Positions 27,292 through 36,242 of a DNA stretch of 64,000 nucleotides are shown here, piece by piece. Each line of letters begins with the position of its first letter. The first letter of the stretch is position 1. The notes under the pieces are model-generated. The model ran no database searches. It was not told the origin of the DNA and saw only the letters and a program-made list of their open reading frames with translations. Source of the stretch: Pseudomonadota bacterium (GTDB taxonomy: Bacteria; Bdellovibrionota_C; UBA2361; SZUA-149; DAOLCO01); NCBI GenBank assembly GCA_027487795.1, contig JAIYCX010000039.1:419811-483810 (forward strand), given 5' to 3'. Both the position numbers and the translations under genes were made by a program.

Positions 27292-27813
27292 ATGTACTTT
27301 AAAAAGTTTTTTCAGGCGTTTCTTTGGATTTGTCCCGTAGTTGCTTTGTACTGGTTTTGTAAATCTTTGGATTATAGACTTGAAACAGGATGGAGGTTTC
27401 CTAGTTTTGAAACTGTTGAATTTGAGTTTTTTTTGTTCATCTTTGGAGTAGGCACACTTTTCACTATTCCATTAGCTAGAACAATAGCCAGACCTTATGT
27501 GAGGTTAGTTGACAAACAAATGGCTGGGATGGTTGTCGTATTAACTATAGTTCTAATTGCTAGCTTAGTTAGTAATTCTTTAAGATTTTTTTGTTCAGTA
27601 GAAACAGAAAGTCTATTAGGAACTGGTAATAAAATTTGGCATAATAGCCCAATTGTTATTGGCTGTTTTTGTATTATTTATATGCCACACATACTAACAA
27701 AGTTAATAGGTGGACCATGTTTTGAATATGGAAATATTGAAAATTCAGATGAAGACATAGAAGAAATTGCTGTTCTTAATCCTGTGATTCTATATCAGGA
27801 TCCTGGTCTATAG
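27292..27813 (+). CDS. Unknown four-helix membrane protein
   Basis: 173 residues from ATG 27292, which follows GGGGAG at good spacing; a TTG at 27238 in the same frame is less likely. Four hydrophobic segments are visible: WICPVVALYWFCKSL, FFLFIFGVGTLFTIPLA, MVVVLTIVLIASLV and IGCFCIIYMPHIL. A short acidic C-terminal tail (NSDEDIEEIAV) follows. No family recognised. It lies between Clp-N paralogues 2 and 3 and ends at a strong hairpin. Confidence 0.65.
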   Translation: MYFKKFFQAFLWICPVVALYWFCKSLDYRLETGWRFPSFETVEFEFFLFIFGVGTLFTIPLARTIARPYVRLVDKQMAGMVVVLTIVLIASLVSNSLRFFCSVETESLLGTGNKIWHNSPIVIGCFCIIYMPHILTKLIGGPCFEYGNIENSDEDIEEIAVLNPVILYQDPGL

Positions 27814-27835
27814 TGAGGTTATAAAACATGGTATC

Positions 27836-27861
27836 ACAAAGGGATTTCTTAATCCCTTTGT
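27836..27861 (+). terminator. Hairpin terminator after the four-helix membrane protein gene
   Basis: A perfect 11-bp stem (ACAAAGGGATT / AATCCCTTTGT) with TCTT loop, followed by ATATTTAAATT. It lies between convergent genes and could stop transcription from either side. Confidence 0.7.
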
Positions 27862-27908
27862 ATATTTAAATTGAGTTTTGTTAATATTCACTCTTGTCTT
27901 GTTATAAC

Positions 27909-28862
27909 CTATTCTTTATTTGCGGTTAGCTCTGTTTGTTTTTCTTTTTCTACTTTTAATGCTCCTTTAATCATGTAATATGCAGCAAGGATAGAAATTA
28001 GAATTGATACAATCAGGCAAAATGGAGATAAAACAACTTTATTACTAGGAAAAATAATTTTTTCTGTAGTCAATACTATTAGAGTACCTAAGTATACTAA
28101 TGATTCGTGCATAACAGTATTAAACTTTAGATGCATTACCATTTGCCTGGATATTGTAATAAACGGTACGATCAAGAAGATACTAAGAAAAACAATAATA
28201 TTATTCTGAAAGAATTCAATCGAGGGTCTGAATAATAATCCAGTTATCACAAAACCAATAAGCGTAAGTGAACCAGACCAGCTCATTGTTTGATAGTGGT
28301 TAATTTTATTCTTAATTGCCCTGCCACCCACTCTCTTTATACCTAAAAAAATAGCTAAAATTAAAGAAACGATTATCCAAGGCTTTAGTTCAAATTTACT
28401 ACTATTACTAGCGAGCAGTACTATTAAAGTCGGAAAGAAACTGATAATTATACCTACATATGCAAATTTATCTAATTTCTCTTTAAATAGTAATGTGGCA
28501 AAGTACATAATAACGCAGATCACAATAGCTCTTTGAATAAGCTCCCTCTCAGCAAGTGGTGCGCCCAGTTGAAAACTTATAATGGTAAGAATCTCTACCA
28601 ATACAAACACAACTGCTGTTAGAATGATCCAAGCATGTGGTGTTTTTTGAACTGCTACATTCTCCCGAGATTTTTTTGAAAACTTATAATAAAAATAATC
28701 CGTAACTGCTAAAGCTTGGGCACCAACTAATGTGGCTAGCGATATTGTAATACCTATTGGAGCAACAAAATTCAAATTTAGTGAGTTAACACTTAAAAAT
28801 CGAATGTTCAAAATAAAAAGAACGCTAAACAGAACTTCTACCCCGATAAAGAAAAAAACCAT
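27909..28862 (-). CDS. Polytopic membrane protein, possibly DMT/EamA-like transporter
   Basis: 317 residues with about ten hydrophobic helices (for example FFIGVEVLFSVLFILNI, ISLATLVGAQALAV, WIILTAVVFVLVEILTI, IVICVIMYFATLLF, LIVSILISILAAYYMI). The segment AERELIQRAIVICVIMYFATLLFKEKLDKFAYVGIIISF resembles the end of an EamA repeat, where a FKEKL-type turn joins helices. The match is weak and the substrate unknown. It is convergent with the four-helix membrane protein gene and divergent from Clp-N paralogue 3. No strong regulatory site was found in the 260-bp gap upstream. Confidence 0.5.
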   Translation of the reverse strand: MVFFFIGVEVLFSVLFILNIRFLSVNSLNLNFVAPIGITISLATLVGAQALAVTDYFYYKFSKKSRENVAVQKTPHAWIILTAVVFVLVEILTIISFQLGAPLAERELIQRAIVICVIMYFATLLFKEKLDKFAYVGIIISFFPTLIVLLASNSSKFELKPWIIVSLILAIFLGIKRVGGRAIKNKINHYQTMSWSGSLTLIGFVITGLLFRPSIEFFQNNIIVFLSIFLIVPFITISRQMVMHLKFNTVMHESLVYLGTLIVLTTEKIIFPSNKVVLSPFCLIVSILISILAAYYMIKGALKVEKEKQTELTANKE

Positions 28863-29122
28863 GAAAAACTCCCTTTTGAGAAAAACCTTGAAAAGACTAA
28901 ATCATATTACATATGATAACTAAGTATGTCGAACCGCATTTTCATATTAACAGCTTAGTGAGTAATTATGTAACTGTAACAAGCTCTTTAATAACAATAA
29001 GTTACTATTAATTTTAGTAGCTTAATCTAAACCCTATTTAAAAATTACTTATATTATATATAATGCCGAAGTGGTTTTACTGCTCTAATAGAGCTAACAA
29101 GGTTTTTTCATTGGAAGGGTAG

Positions 29123-29941
29123 ATGATGTACGAAAATTTCAGCGACCGCGCACGTGCAATAATGAAACTGGCAAGACAACAAGCAGAAAGATTTAGTAAT
29201 CCTTTCACATGTCCAGAACACATACTCCTAGGTCTTGTTATAGAAGGAAGTGGAGTAGCCGCCGATGTTTTAAGAAGACTTGATGTTGATTTGAGAAAAA
29301 TTCGACTAGAAGTTGAGAAACTCACAAAAGAAGGTAGCAGTCATAATCCAAAGAAGCCTCTAACACCCGAGTCGTTAGAAGTTATAAGAAGAGCTCAACA
29401 AAATGCTAAAGAATTTGAACGCGATTTTGTTGATACCGAAGATCTCCTATATGGATTAGTAAGCGGTTCAGAAAATGAGAGTATCGCATTTAAAGTTCTT
29501 ACTGATTTGGAACTTGATTCTTATAAAATCAAGAATGAAATAAAGAGACTTATCGGTGAGAAAACTATAAAAACCTCTGAAATTGAGAATATCTCGTTAA
29601 AAAAAGAACTTGGTAAGGCTTTAACTAAAGTGCTTGGACAACTTGGTTTTAGTGAAAATGAACAAATGTTTATCTTCCAACAATGCAAAAACGAAGGATC
29701 ACTAGCAATTTCATTAATGGCACTTTTTGCAGCTCCTAAGGAAACAAGGCAAATTCAACAAAACACTGCTATTGAGGAAGATTTTGGTTCTTCATGCCTA
29801 AAAGCTTTCTCATTAATTTTCGGTCTTCAACAAGAATCTGATACTAGATTAACTATTAAGCAAAGAGTTAAAATTTCTGAAAATTATGCAGATTCGCTTT
29901 CGGTCGCAAATTATATTCGTCAAACTTTTCAAGTACGTTAA
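29123..29941 (+). CDS. Stand-alone Clp N-terminal-domain protein, paralogue 3 (ClpC-like)
   Basis: 272 residues. It is much closer to a true ClpC N domain than the other two: MMYENFSDRARAIMKLARQQA is nearly the ClpC start. It has repeat 1 (FTCPEHILLGLVIEGSGVAADVLRRL) and repeat 2 (LTPESLEVIRRAQQNAKEF..FVDTEDLLYGLV). The AAA+ modules are absent; residues about 150-272 are a different, helical region. A strong GGAAGGG ribosome-binding site precedes the ATG. A TATAAT box at 29059-29064 is a plausible -10. Two hairpins follow the stop. It is a candidate regulator of a ClpCP machine (inference). Confidence 0.8.
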   Translation: MMYENFSDRARAIMKLARQQAERFSNPFTCPEHILLGLVIEGSGVAADVLRRLDVDLRKIRLEVEKLTKEGSSHNPKKPLTPESLEVIRRAQQNAKEFERDFVDTEDLLYGLVSGSENESIAFKVLTDLELDSYKIKNEIKRLIGEKTIKTSEIENISLKKELGKALTKVLGQLGFSENEQMFIFQQCKNEGSLAISLMALFAAPKETRQIQQNTAIEEDFGSSCLKAFSLIFGLQQESDTRLTIKQRVKISENYADSLSVANYIRQTFQVR

Positions 29942-29969
29942 AGTACATCACAGCAAGAAGGTTATCAAA

Positions 29970-29996
29970 GGCTGAAGTAGTAAAACTATTTCAGCC
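29970..29996 (+). terminator. First hairpin after Clp-N paralogue 3
   Basis: An 11-bp stem with one G-U (GGCTGAAGTAG / CTATTTCAGCC) and a 5-nt loop, followed by CACTTTTAC. Confidence 0.6.
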
Positions 29997-30006
29997 CACT
30001 TTTACT

Positions 30007-30038
30007 AAGGGGTTTTATAATCCCTTTTTTTATTTTTT
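30007..30038 (+). terminator. Second, T-rich terminator after Clp-N paralogue 3
   Basis: The stem AAGGGGTT / AATCCCTT (one G-U) has a 4-nt loop and is followed by a long T-tract (TTTTTTTATTTTTT). It also abuts the end of the convergent RelE/ParE toxin gene. Confidence 0.85.
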
Positions 30039-30314
30039 CCAAGAGTCAGGATGGCGTTTTAAATGCATAATAGCTAAAACTAGAATCATTTCTTCGTTCG
30101 AAGAATAGACTACAGCGTAAGGAAAATGAGAAACTCTACACCTTCTCGTATTTTTAGATAAGGGATGCCAAGCTTGTGGATATTTTTTTATACGCTCAAA
30201 AGTTTCTTTAACTTCGATAGCAAATCGGAACCCTAAACCCGGTAATTCATCGTTATAATGATGTATTGCGATATCAAATTCTTTTTGAGCAACACTAAGG
30301 ATTTCTATTTTCAA
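30030..30314 (-). CDS. RelE/ParE-family toxin
   Basis: 94 residues of a type II toxin-antitoxin toxin. The family pattern is clear: an N-terminal strand MKIEILSVAQKEFDIAI, a helical hairpin ending FERIKKYPQAWHPL, and the C-terminal sheet CRVSHFPYAVVYSSNEEMILVLAIMHLKRHPDSW. Members cleave mRNA on the ribosome or poison gyrase; ParE versus RelE cannot be told here. It starts 16 bp after the antitoxin gene. Confidence 0.88.
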   Translation of the reverse strand: MKIEILSVAQKEFDIAIHHYNDELPGLGFRFAIEVKETFERIKKYPQAWHPLSKNTRRCRVSHFPYAVVYSSNEEMILVLAIMHLKRHPDSWKK

Positions 30315-30330
30315 TTTATTGAAACAGATT

Positions 30331-30552
30331 TTATTTATTTAAACGTTCGAAGACTGTATCAGCTGAAACTGATTTAAGCTCTCCAGACTTGTAGGCTGTC
30401 AATCGTTCTTCTACTTCAAGTCCCCAAGCTTTGTTAATAGTAGTATTTTCATCGCTATCAAAAGATTGATACAGATTCTCAAGCAATTGTGCTCTGTCCA
30501 AAGGCGAGAGCCTTTTTGCTTCTTCAAGTATTCTTTCTGCTTCTTGAGTCAT
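30331..30552 (-). CDS. Addiction-module antitoxin
   Basis: 73 residues of the small helical addiction-module protein family usually paired with RelE/ParE toxins. Typical features are AERILEEAKRLSPLDRAQLLENLYQSFD and a C-terminal EVEERLTAYKSGELKSVSAD. I take the ATG at 30552 (MTQEAE); a GTG two codons upstream is possible. It precedes the toxin gene, as usual. No obvious operator was found in the short upstream region. Confidence 0.85.
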   Translation of the reverse strand: MTQEAERILEEAKRLSPLDRAQLLENLYQSFDSDENTTINKAWGLEVEERLTAYKSGELKSVSADTVFERLNK

Positions 30553-30660
30553 AAACACTATATCTATTTGTTTTTATTAGCTTATCATACTTATAGAGAA
30601 ATTTCCAGTTTTATCATAAGCTAGAAAAAGGTATCTTAAACTAGGAGAGGCATAAAAAAG

Positions 30661-30733
<73 letters not shown>

Positions 30734-30851
30734 GTATAAAATTTCAAAAAAGAAAATGTAAAATATGCTGGTATTTAAATAAATTACTGGGTCTTTTTAT
30801 AGCTTATAAAAATAAATCTCAAGTATGTGGACTAAAAAATTAGTTAAAAAA

Positions 30852-31703
30852 CTAATAAGTATAGACCCCTTTCTTAGTTTTACGGCCTAGCCAGCCTGCT
30901 TCTACGTATTTTCTCAGTAATGGACAAGGTCTATACTTATCTTCACCCAGCTCTTTATGGAATATTTCACATATAAAAAGACAGGTATCAAGACCTACTA
31001 GATCAGCTAATTTTAAAGGGCCCATTGGCTGATTAGTACCCAACTTCATTGCTTCATCAATATCTTCAGGAGATGCAATACCTTCCATTAATACAAAGAA
31101 CGCTTCATTGATCATCGGTACTAAAATTCTATTTACTATAAAGCCAGGAAAATCTTTTTTTGCTTCTACTACAGTTTTTCCTAACTTTTTAGTACAGTCT
31201 GCTACTGCTTGAAAAGTACTATCACTAGTCTGTATCCCTCTAATAATTTCGACCAACGCCATTAAAGGTACTGGATTCATAAAGTGCATTCCGATAACCT
31301 GTTCAGGATTTTTTGTTACTGAAGCAATTTTGGTTATCGATAGTGAAGATGTATTTGTTGCAAGAATAGTAGCTGGAGTAACTAATTCTGAAAGAGTTTT
31401 AAAAATCTCTTTCTTAATTTCCATATCTTCAACTGCTGCTTCTATAACTAGATCAGCTTTAATTGCAGAAGGAAGACTTGCAGTAAAAGTAACTAATGAT
31501 AAAGTTTTATCTAACTTAGCTTTATCAATTTGACCTTTTTCTAGATGTTTTGCTAAAGAGAATTCTATTGATTTCTTTGCTTTATCAAGTTGTAAATCAA
31601 ACTTGTCATATAAAGTAACTGAAATATCACTAGCAGCAGCTACTTGAGCAATCCCTGCCCCCATCTGCCCTGCTCCAAAAACAAATAATGATTCTATGCT
31701 CAT
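30852..31703 (-). CDS. 3-hydroxybutyryl-CoA dehydrogenase
   Basis: A 283-residue NAD(P)-dependent 3-hydroxyacyl-CoA dehydrogenase. The Rossmann motif is FGAGQMGAGIAQVAA (9-23). The catalytic His lies in IGMHFMNPVPLMALVEII, and the C-terminal helical domain starts DFPGFIVNRILVPMINEA. The length fits the short single-domain Hbd type (280-290) rather than a multifunctional FadB. It oxidises or reduces the 3-hydroxyacyl-CoA in fatty-acid or butyrate-type metabolism. The neighbouring enoyl-CoA hydratase is separate. It follows the flippase-like gene by 20 bp in the same direction. Confidence 0.93.
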   Translation of the reverse strand: MSIESLFVFGAGQMGAGIAQVAAASDISVTLYDKFDLQLDKAKKSIEFSLAKHLEKGQIDKAKLDKTLSLVTFTASLPSAIKADLVIEAAVEDMEIKKEIFKTLSELVTPATILATNTSSLSITKIASVTKNPEQVIGMHFMNPVPLMALVEIIRGIQTSDSTFQAVADCTKKLGKTVVEAKKDFPGFIVNRILVPMINEAFFVLMEGIASPEDIDEAMKLGTNQPMGPLKLADLVGLDTCLFICEIFHKELGEDKYRPCPLLRKYVEAGWLGRKTKKGVYTY

Positions 31704-31723
31704 ACGTTTACCGATTAAATATG

Positions 31724-32668
31724 TTAATTTTTATTTTCCTGCTTAAATTCAGACAGAGAAATCTTGTAATTTTGAGTTACTATAAGTCCACCAATACCAC
31801 TAACTATAGTTACTATTAATAACCATACTGCTGCAAAACTTACAGAGATTTCGCTTGAAACACCTGAGGGTCTTAACATGTATACGCTCACTGCCTCTCT
31901 AATACCTAAACCATTTATAGATAATGGAAGTGCACTTGCAGCATTAACAAATGGAATAGAACGAAATGCTAGTCCAACATCGATAGGATTTGCTAAAGAA
32001 CTAAATATTATCACTGCCATAAATATTTGTATGGTATGAAATAAAAGAGACACTAAGGTAGCTTTTATGATTGTCTCAGGATTTCTAGGGAACCCCTCGA
32101 TTATGCCTTTTATCTTACCCTTATACCAACTTTTCTCTGCTAGTTTTTTTGATAATAGCTTTGGAGTTATTAAAAGTACCAATGATATTAATATAACTCC
32201 AATTACTAATCCAATTGGAATATAGTCTGGCACTTCATTTGGTCGTATTAAAATCAAAGAAATCGCACCTATAGAAATTAAGACTAATAATCCATGTACT
32301 CTATCAGCGATAACTGTTGCTAAAATTCTGGATCGACCACCCTCCTCTTCTTTTGGCATACTGAGAGCTCTAGCAACATCTCCTCCTACAGTACCGATAC
32401 CAAAAGTATTTACAAACATCCCTATTAGGTATGCTCTCACCAAGTCTGTTGTCGGTGTTTTGTTATTTATAGAGCGTAGAAATAATCTCCACTTAATAAT
32501 ACTAAGATACTGACCTAAGCCATAAAAAATACCAGCTAAAAAAATCAAAGCTGGGTCAGCATAGATGATTCTTGAGAACATGCCAGTAAGAGAGATCTTT
32601 GAGTAGATCACAACTATAAGAATCAGAGTAATTCCAATTCTTAAAAATTTAGATATTCCTGAGAACAT
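31724..32668 (-). CDS. Lysylphosphatidylglycerol synthase TM-region/AglD-type (UPF0104) membrane protein
   Basis: 314 residues with about eight transmembrane helices. The family core is visible: FYGLGQYLSIIKWRLFLRS, then YLIGMFVNTFGIGTVGGDVARAL (the conserved N-x-x-x-P/G-x-x-G-GD-x-x-R motif), and the C-terminal PLSINGLGIREAVSVYML. These proteins are flippase-like; family members act in lipid or sugar-lipid translocation (MprF N-terminal domain, AglD), but the substrate is unknown here. It is upstream of the hbd gene. Confidence 0.82.
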   Translation of the reverse strand: MFSGISKFLRIGITLILIVVIYSKISLTGMFSRIIYADPALIFLAGIFYGLGQYLSIIKWRLFLRSINNKTPTTDLVRAYLIGMFVNTFGIGTVGGDVARALSMPKEEEGGRSRILATVIADRVHGLLVLISIGAISLILIRPNEVPDYIPIGLVIGVILISLVLLITPKLLSKKLAEKSWYKGKIKGIIEGFPRNPETIIKATLVSLLFHTIQIFMAVIIFSSLANPIDVGLAFRSIPFVNAASALPLSINGLGIREAVSVYMLRPSGVSSEISVSFAAVWLLIVTIVSGIGGLIVTQNYKISLSEFKQENKN

Positions 32669-32894
32669 TCGTTCTATTCTGTAAGTGAAATTAAGTCTGA
32701 ATAATAAAATTGATTAGTTGTACAACTATCAAGAATCTCAAATTATATCAACAACTTGCATCAATATATGGAAAAATAGAAGCAAACCACAGCTTAAAGA
32801 AGATAAGAGTTTGATTGTACTGTTAAATTAACAGTAAAGAAACTTTTATTAGCAGGTTTAAACGTTAAGTTGGATTTGAACTGAGGTGGGGAAA

Positions 32895-33359
32895 GTGAGC
32901 GTAAAAAAAGATCAGGTTCAAGGTAAAATTGATGGTTCTATAGATAATCTCTTTATTTTGGGATTTTGTGTTTTTTTTACTTTTTTAATTACTTGGATGT
33001 GGCTGCCTTTGATTATTAATTTCTATTCAAAGTACGAGCTCACTCAAAAAACAAATATAGAACTGATATTTAATATTTTTTATACCGTATTATGTGTTTC
33101 TTCAATTTACAGTTTGATCTTAAATAAACAAATCCTTTTTAGAATCGGGACTGCAACATTATGTATTGGAATTTTTTCCCTTATATATAAATTATCAATT
33201 GATTCTGGAAGTAGTATCTCATTATACGTATTTCTTTTTGGAAATATCTTATCACTAATAATTTACGAGCTATTAATTTGCAGTATATATAAAGAATCTA
33301 ATAGAGTTCTACTTAGACGACGTAGAAGAAATAGTACTTTAAGTTTAAATAATTGTTGA
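32895..33359 (+). CDS. Unknown four-helix membrane protein
   Basis: 154 residues from GTG 32895 (MSVKKDQVQGKID), preceded by a GAGGTGGGG ribosome-binding site; the frame opens at 32886 but with poorer spacing. Four hydrophobic helices are seen: LFILGFCVFFTFLITWMW, IFYTVLCVSSIYSLIL, GTATLCIGIFSLIYKL and YVFLFGNILSLIIYELL. The end is basic (LLRRRRRNS). No family recognised. The DjlA-like gene begins 1 bp after its stop, so the two are surely co-transcribed, and a link to that co-chaperone is plausible. Confidence 0.65.
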   Translation: MSVKKDQVQGKIDGSIDNLFILGFCVFFTFLITWMWLPLIINFYSKYELTQKTNIELIFNIFYTVLCVSSIYSLILNKQILFRIGTATLCIGIFSLIYKLSIDSGSSISLYVFLFGNILSLIIYELLICSIYKESNRVLLRRRRRNSTLSLNNC

Positions 33360-33360
33360 T

Positions 33361-34200
33361 ATGTTCATATTTAAACTAATTTTCTCATTACTTTTTGCCC
33401 AAATATCAAAGTGGATGGGTAGTCATCCAGGTTTTGGATTATTATTTGGTTTATTTTTTGGTCATATTCTAGATACTATTATTTATAAAAAATTAATTCG
33501 TTGGACTTATCAAAAGAAATATAGGTCAAAAGCTAAAGAAGCTGCACAAGCTGATTTCATATTCACACTGTTTTCAGCTCTTGGTCAAGTAGCAGGAATA
33601 GATGGCAAGTTCGATTCTCAAGAAGTGAATAAATTTGAGGAAATTTCTACTACTAGACTAAAACTAAAAAAGAAAGATCTTAAAATCGCTAAAAAAGTAT
33701 TCAATGAATCAGTTACTAGAAGAGTTCCTATTCAATCTTTATGCACTAAACTAGTAGAAATATTTGGCGCGGATAAAACATCTATATTAAATTCCTTCTT
33801 AACTTTTAAGGAAATGGCTTTATGTGACGGTAAAATCAACGAAAAAGAATATGATATACTGTTTACAATAGGGACAGTGTTTGGATTTCCTACAGCTCAA
33901 ACTAAAGCATATATTTTAGGCGACCAAGCAAACTATCATCACGAAGAAAAGAAAAGTGAAATTAAAAAAGAGAATAAGTATAAAGATCCACTTACAGAAA
34001 GTTTAGAAATACTCGGCTGTACTTCGTCTGACTCTGATGAAAAAATAAGAAAAAACTATAGGGAACTAGTATCTAAATTTCATCCTGATAAAATAATTTC
34101 CAAAGAATTACCTCAGGATTTTGTTGATTTTGCGACTAAAAAATTTACTGACATCAAAGCTGCTTACGACTTAGTAAAGCAAAATAGAAAATTTAATTAA
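33361..34200 (+). CDS. DjlA-like membrane co-chaperone (TerB domain plus C-terminal J domain)
   Basis: 279 residues. An N-terminal hydrophobic segment (about 15-40, GLLFGLFFGHILDTII) is followed by a TerB-like helical domain (about 65-195, ALGQVAGIDGKFDSQEV and ALCDGKINEKEYDIL). A C-terminal J domain has the HPD motif in KFHPDKIISKE. This order matches DjlA, an inner-membrane DnaK co-chaperone, although DjlA usually has a single short TM at the very N-terminus. Its end overlaps the convergent fliD by 4 bp. Confidence 0.85.
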   Translation: MFIFKLIFSLLFAQISKWMGSHPGFGLLFGLFFGHILDTIIYKKLIRWTYQKKYRSKAKEAAQADFIFTLFSALGQVAGIDGKFDSQEVNKFEEISTTRLKLKKKDLKIAKKVFNESVTRRVPIQSLCTKLVEIFGADKTSILNSFLTFKEMALCDGKINEKEYDILFTIGTVFGFPTAQTKAYILGDQANYHHEEKKSEIKKENKYKDPLTESLEILGCTSSDSDEKIRKNYRELVSKFHPDKIISKELPQDFVDFATKKFTDIKAAYDLVKQNRKFN

Positions 34201-35633
34201 CTATTTTTCAAATTAGCTATAGAACTTAGTGAAGTAGAAGTAGAATTTAATTTCCCTGTTTTTTCTTCTAGCTTAGCAAATAATTTTACTAAATATTGTC
34301 TTTGTTTTTCGATGTTATCATCTATTCTTAGCATTCTATTTGATAAAGAATCATTTTCAGTTTCATTAGATTTCTTTGTTTGAGCTAAAAGACCATCAAA
34401 AGTTGTATAACTATTTATCAATCCTCCTGTGGAAGTAACTTTATCTGCTAATTTTTGGAGCATATTAGTAACTTTATCTGGGCTGTTACTCATTGCTTTT
34501 TGAAACTCGGTTTTATTAAAACTAATTAAACCATCCCTTCCGGTAGCTAATCCGATATCAGCAGGTACTAACACAGGATCAAAGACAGTCCTTCCACTAC
34601 CATCTGCAGGTAAATCTGAATTACCTGTTGATTTGATTTGACTAAGTATAGATCTTAGTGAAGTAACTAATTGATTATCAACTCTTGTTTTTGATAAACT
34701 TCCAAATTCATTAGTTGGGCCTCTCTCTCCATTAACTCTAGATATTCTACTTTCTTTAGTAACAAATTCTATAACTGAATTTATTGAAGTAACTAAATCT
34801 TCGACTCTTTTTGTAGTTTTATCACTATCGTTATTGACTCTAAGGCTTATTCCGTTTCCAGCTTGCTTAAGTTCTAAGGATACTCCGGGGAAAACATCGT
34901 TTATTAAATTTTTAGAACGCTCTATGATTCCTATGCCGTCGACTCGTATTCTTGCATTTTTTGCGATAACATTTTGTGAGGAACTAAATATACCTTGATT
35001 AGTTATCTCAGGATCAACATTTACACTAATACTACCTAATTGCTCCCCTGTCTCTGCACCCGAAATCATTAATTTAAACTGAGGATTTGAACTATCACCT
35101 ACATTCACTACTGATGAACTAATTTTCCCTGGCTTGAGATCTGAAATTTTCCTTGCAAGGTCCGATAAGGTCGTTTCACTAGATATTTCAACTTCAAATG
35201 TATCTTGATTAGTACCCTGTCCAATATTTATAGTTATATTTTTAGGAGTAGCAAGATTAGGAGCAATTTTTGTATCTACTGAAGCAAAAGTTGAATCAAA
35301 TGTAACTCTACCACTTGAGGCTAGTTGTAATACGTCAAGAGAAAATGTGCCCGCTTTAGCTTCTCCGCTAGCTGCAGCTGTAACTTTATTTTCATCGCTA
35401 ACAACAATATTTTTTGATACAGCTTGGCCTGTAAAAGTTGCAAAACTTCCTAAGGCATCTTGTAAAGTTAACAATTTCTCTTTTAACTTATCTAATGATT
35501 CATTCTCAAGTTTATTACTATCAATTTTAGACTGTAGAGGCTTCTTAATTAACTTTTTAGATTCTACTGTAGCATCAATAATTGCATTTCCATCAATACC
35601 AGATGCAATACCTGAGAAATTTATTCCTGCCAT
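34197..35633 (-). CDS. fliD: Flagellar hook-associated protein 2 (FliD, filament cap)
   Basis: 478 residues. The N-terminal domain starts INFSGIASGIDGNAIIDATV, the FliD_N signature. The middle FliD_C region includes KAGTFSLDVLQLA and a long central domain. The end is a coiled-coil region SLSNRMLRIDDNIEKQRQYL. FliD caps the growing flagellar filament. The length fits the family. FlaG lies directly upstream in the same direction, and no other flagellar genes are in the window. Confidence 0.93.
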   Translation of the reverse strand: MAGINFSGIASGIDGNAIIDATVESKKLIKKPLQSKIDSNKLENESLDKLKEKLLTLQDALGSFATFTGQAVSKNIVVSDENKVTAAASGEAKAGTFSLDVLQLASSGRVTFDSTFASVDTKIAPNLATPKNITINIGQGTNQDTFEVEISSETTLSDLARKISDLKPGKISSSVVNVGDSSNPQFKLMISGAETGEQLGSISVNVDPEITNQGIFSSSQNVIAKNARIRVDGIGIIERSKNLINDVFPGVSLELKQAGNGISLRVNNDSDKTTKRVEDLVTSINSVIEFVTKESRISRVNGERGPTNEFGSLSKTRVDNQLVTSLRSILSQIKSTGNSDLPADGSGRTVFDPVLVPADIGLATGRDGLISFNKTEFQKAMSNSPDKVTNMLQKLADKVTSTGGLINSYTTFDGLLAQTKKSNETENDSLSNRMLRIDDNIEKQRQYLVKLFAKLEEKTGKLNSTSTSLSSIANLKNS

Positions 35634-35780
35634 AGGTTTTTATTAGCTATAAGTTTTAAACGAAGTTTTACTTTTATGATTAAGCAAGAACGATGCCCTA
35701 TCATAAACTTCTTATATAGCTATAAATACTAGTTAAGCTGAGTTTTAATTATATGATGGTGGAAAAGTTTACCTAGCCAA

Positions 35781-36152
35781 CTAGATAGAAACATCCACTA
35801 ACAGCCCTAACTTAAGATTCTCTTCTTTAGGTTTTTCAGCAGTATCTAATACTGATCTAAAAGGATACTGCCTCACTATTTCCCCTGAAGCTTTATCTAT
35901 TACCTGAAATTTAATTCCTGGTGAATCAGCATCACCAAACTTAACTTGAAAAGCTTCTTTTGGTTGTTTCTCAATTAAAGGTTGCTCGTTATTAGCTTTT
36001 ATTGAGACCTTATCCTGTGGCCCTAATTCAACAATAAGCTCATTATTTAAGCTAGATTCAGTATTATTTATTTTCACCTTGTTCATAGTAACAGCTGCAC
36101 TATTAGCTAAAACCGGGCTACTTATTTTTATATTATTTGATATTTCTTCCAT
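35781..36152 (-). CDS. flaG: FlaG-family flagellar protein
   Basis: 123 residues. The conserved FlaG C-terminal segment is VKFGDADSPGIKFQVIDKASGEIVRQYPF. The N-terminal half is polar and variable, as in other FlaG proteins. FlaG influences filament length and is often next to fliD. It is 147 bp upstream of fliD. Moderate size and typical context make the call firm. Confidence 0.85.
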   Translation of the reverse strand: MEEISNNIKISSPVLANSAAVTMNKVKINNTESSLNNELIVELGPQDKVSIKANNEQPLIEKQPKEAFQVKFGDADSPGIKFQVIDKASGEIVRQYPFRSVLDTAEKPKEENLKLGLLVDVSI

Positions 36153-36242
36153 GATGATACCTATACTACTATTTAAACCTCTCTCTCATGTTAATCGGTA
36201 GAAGTTTAATTATACTTTAGTAATTTAGCTGGAATAGTTATT

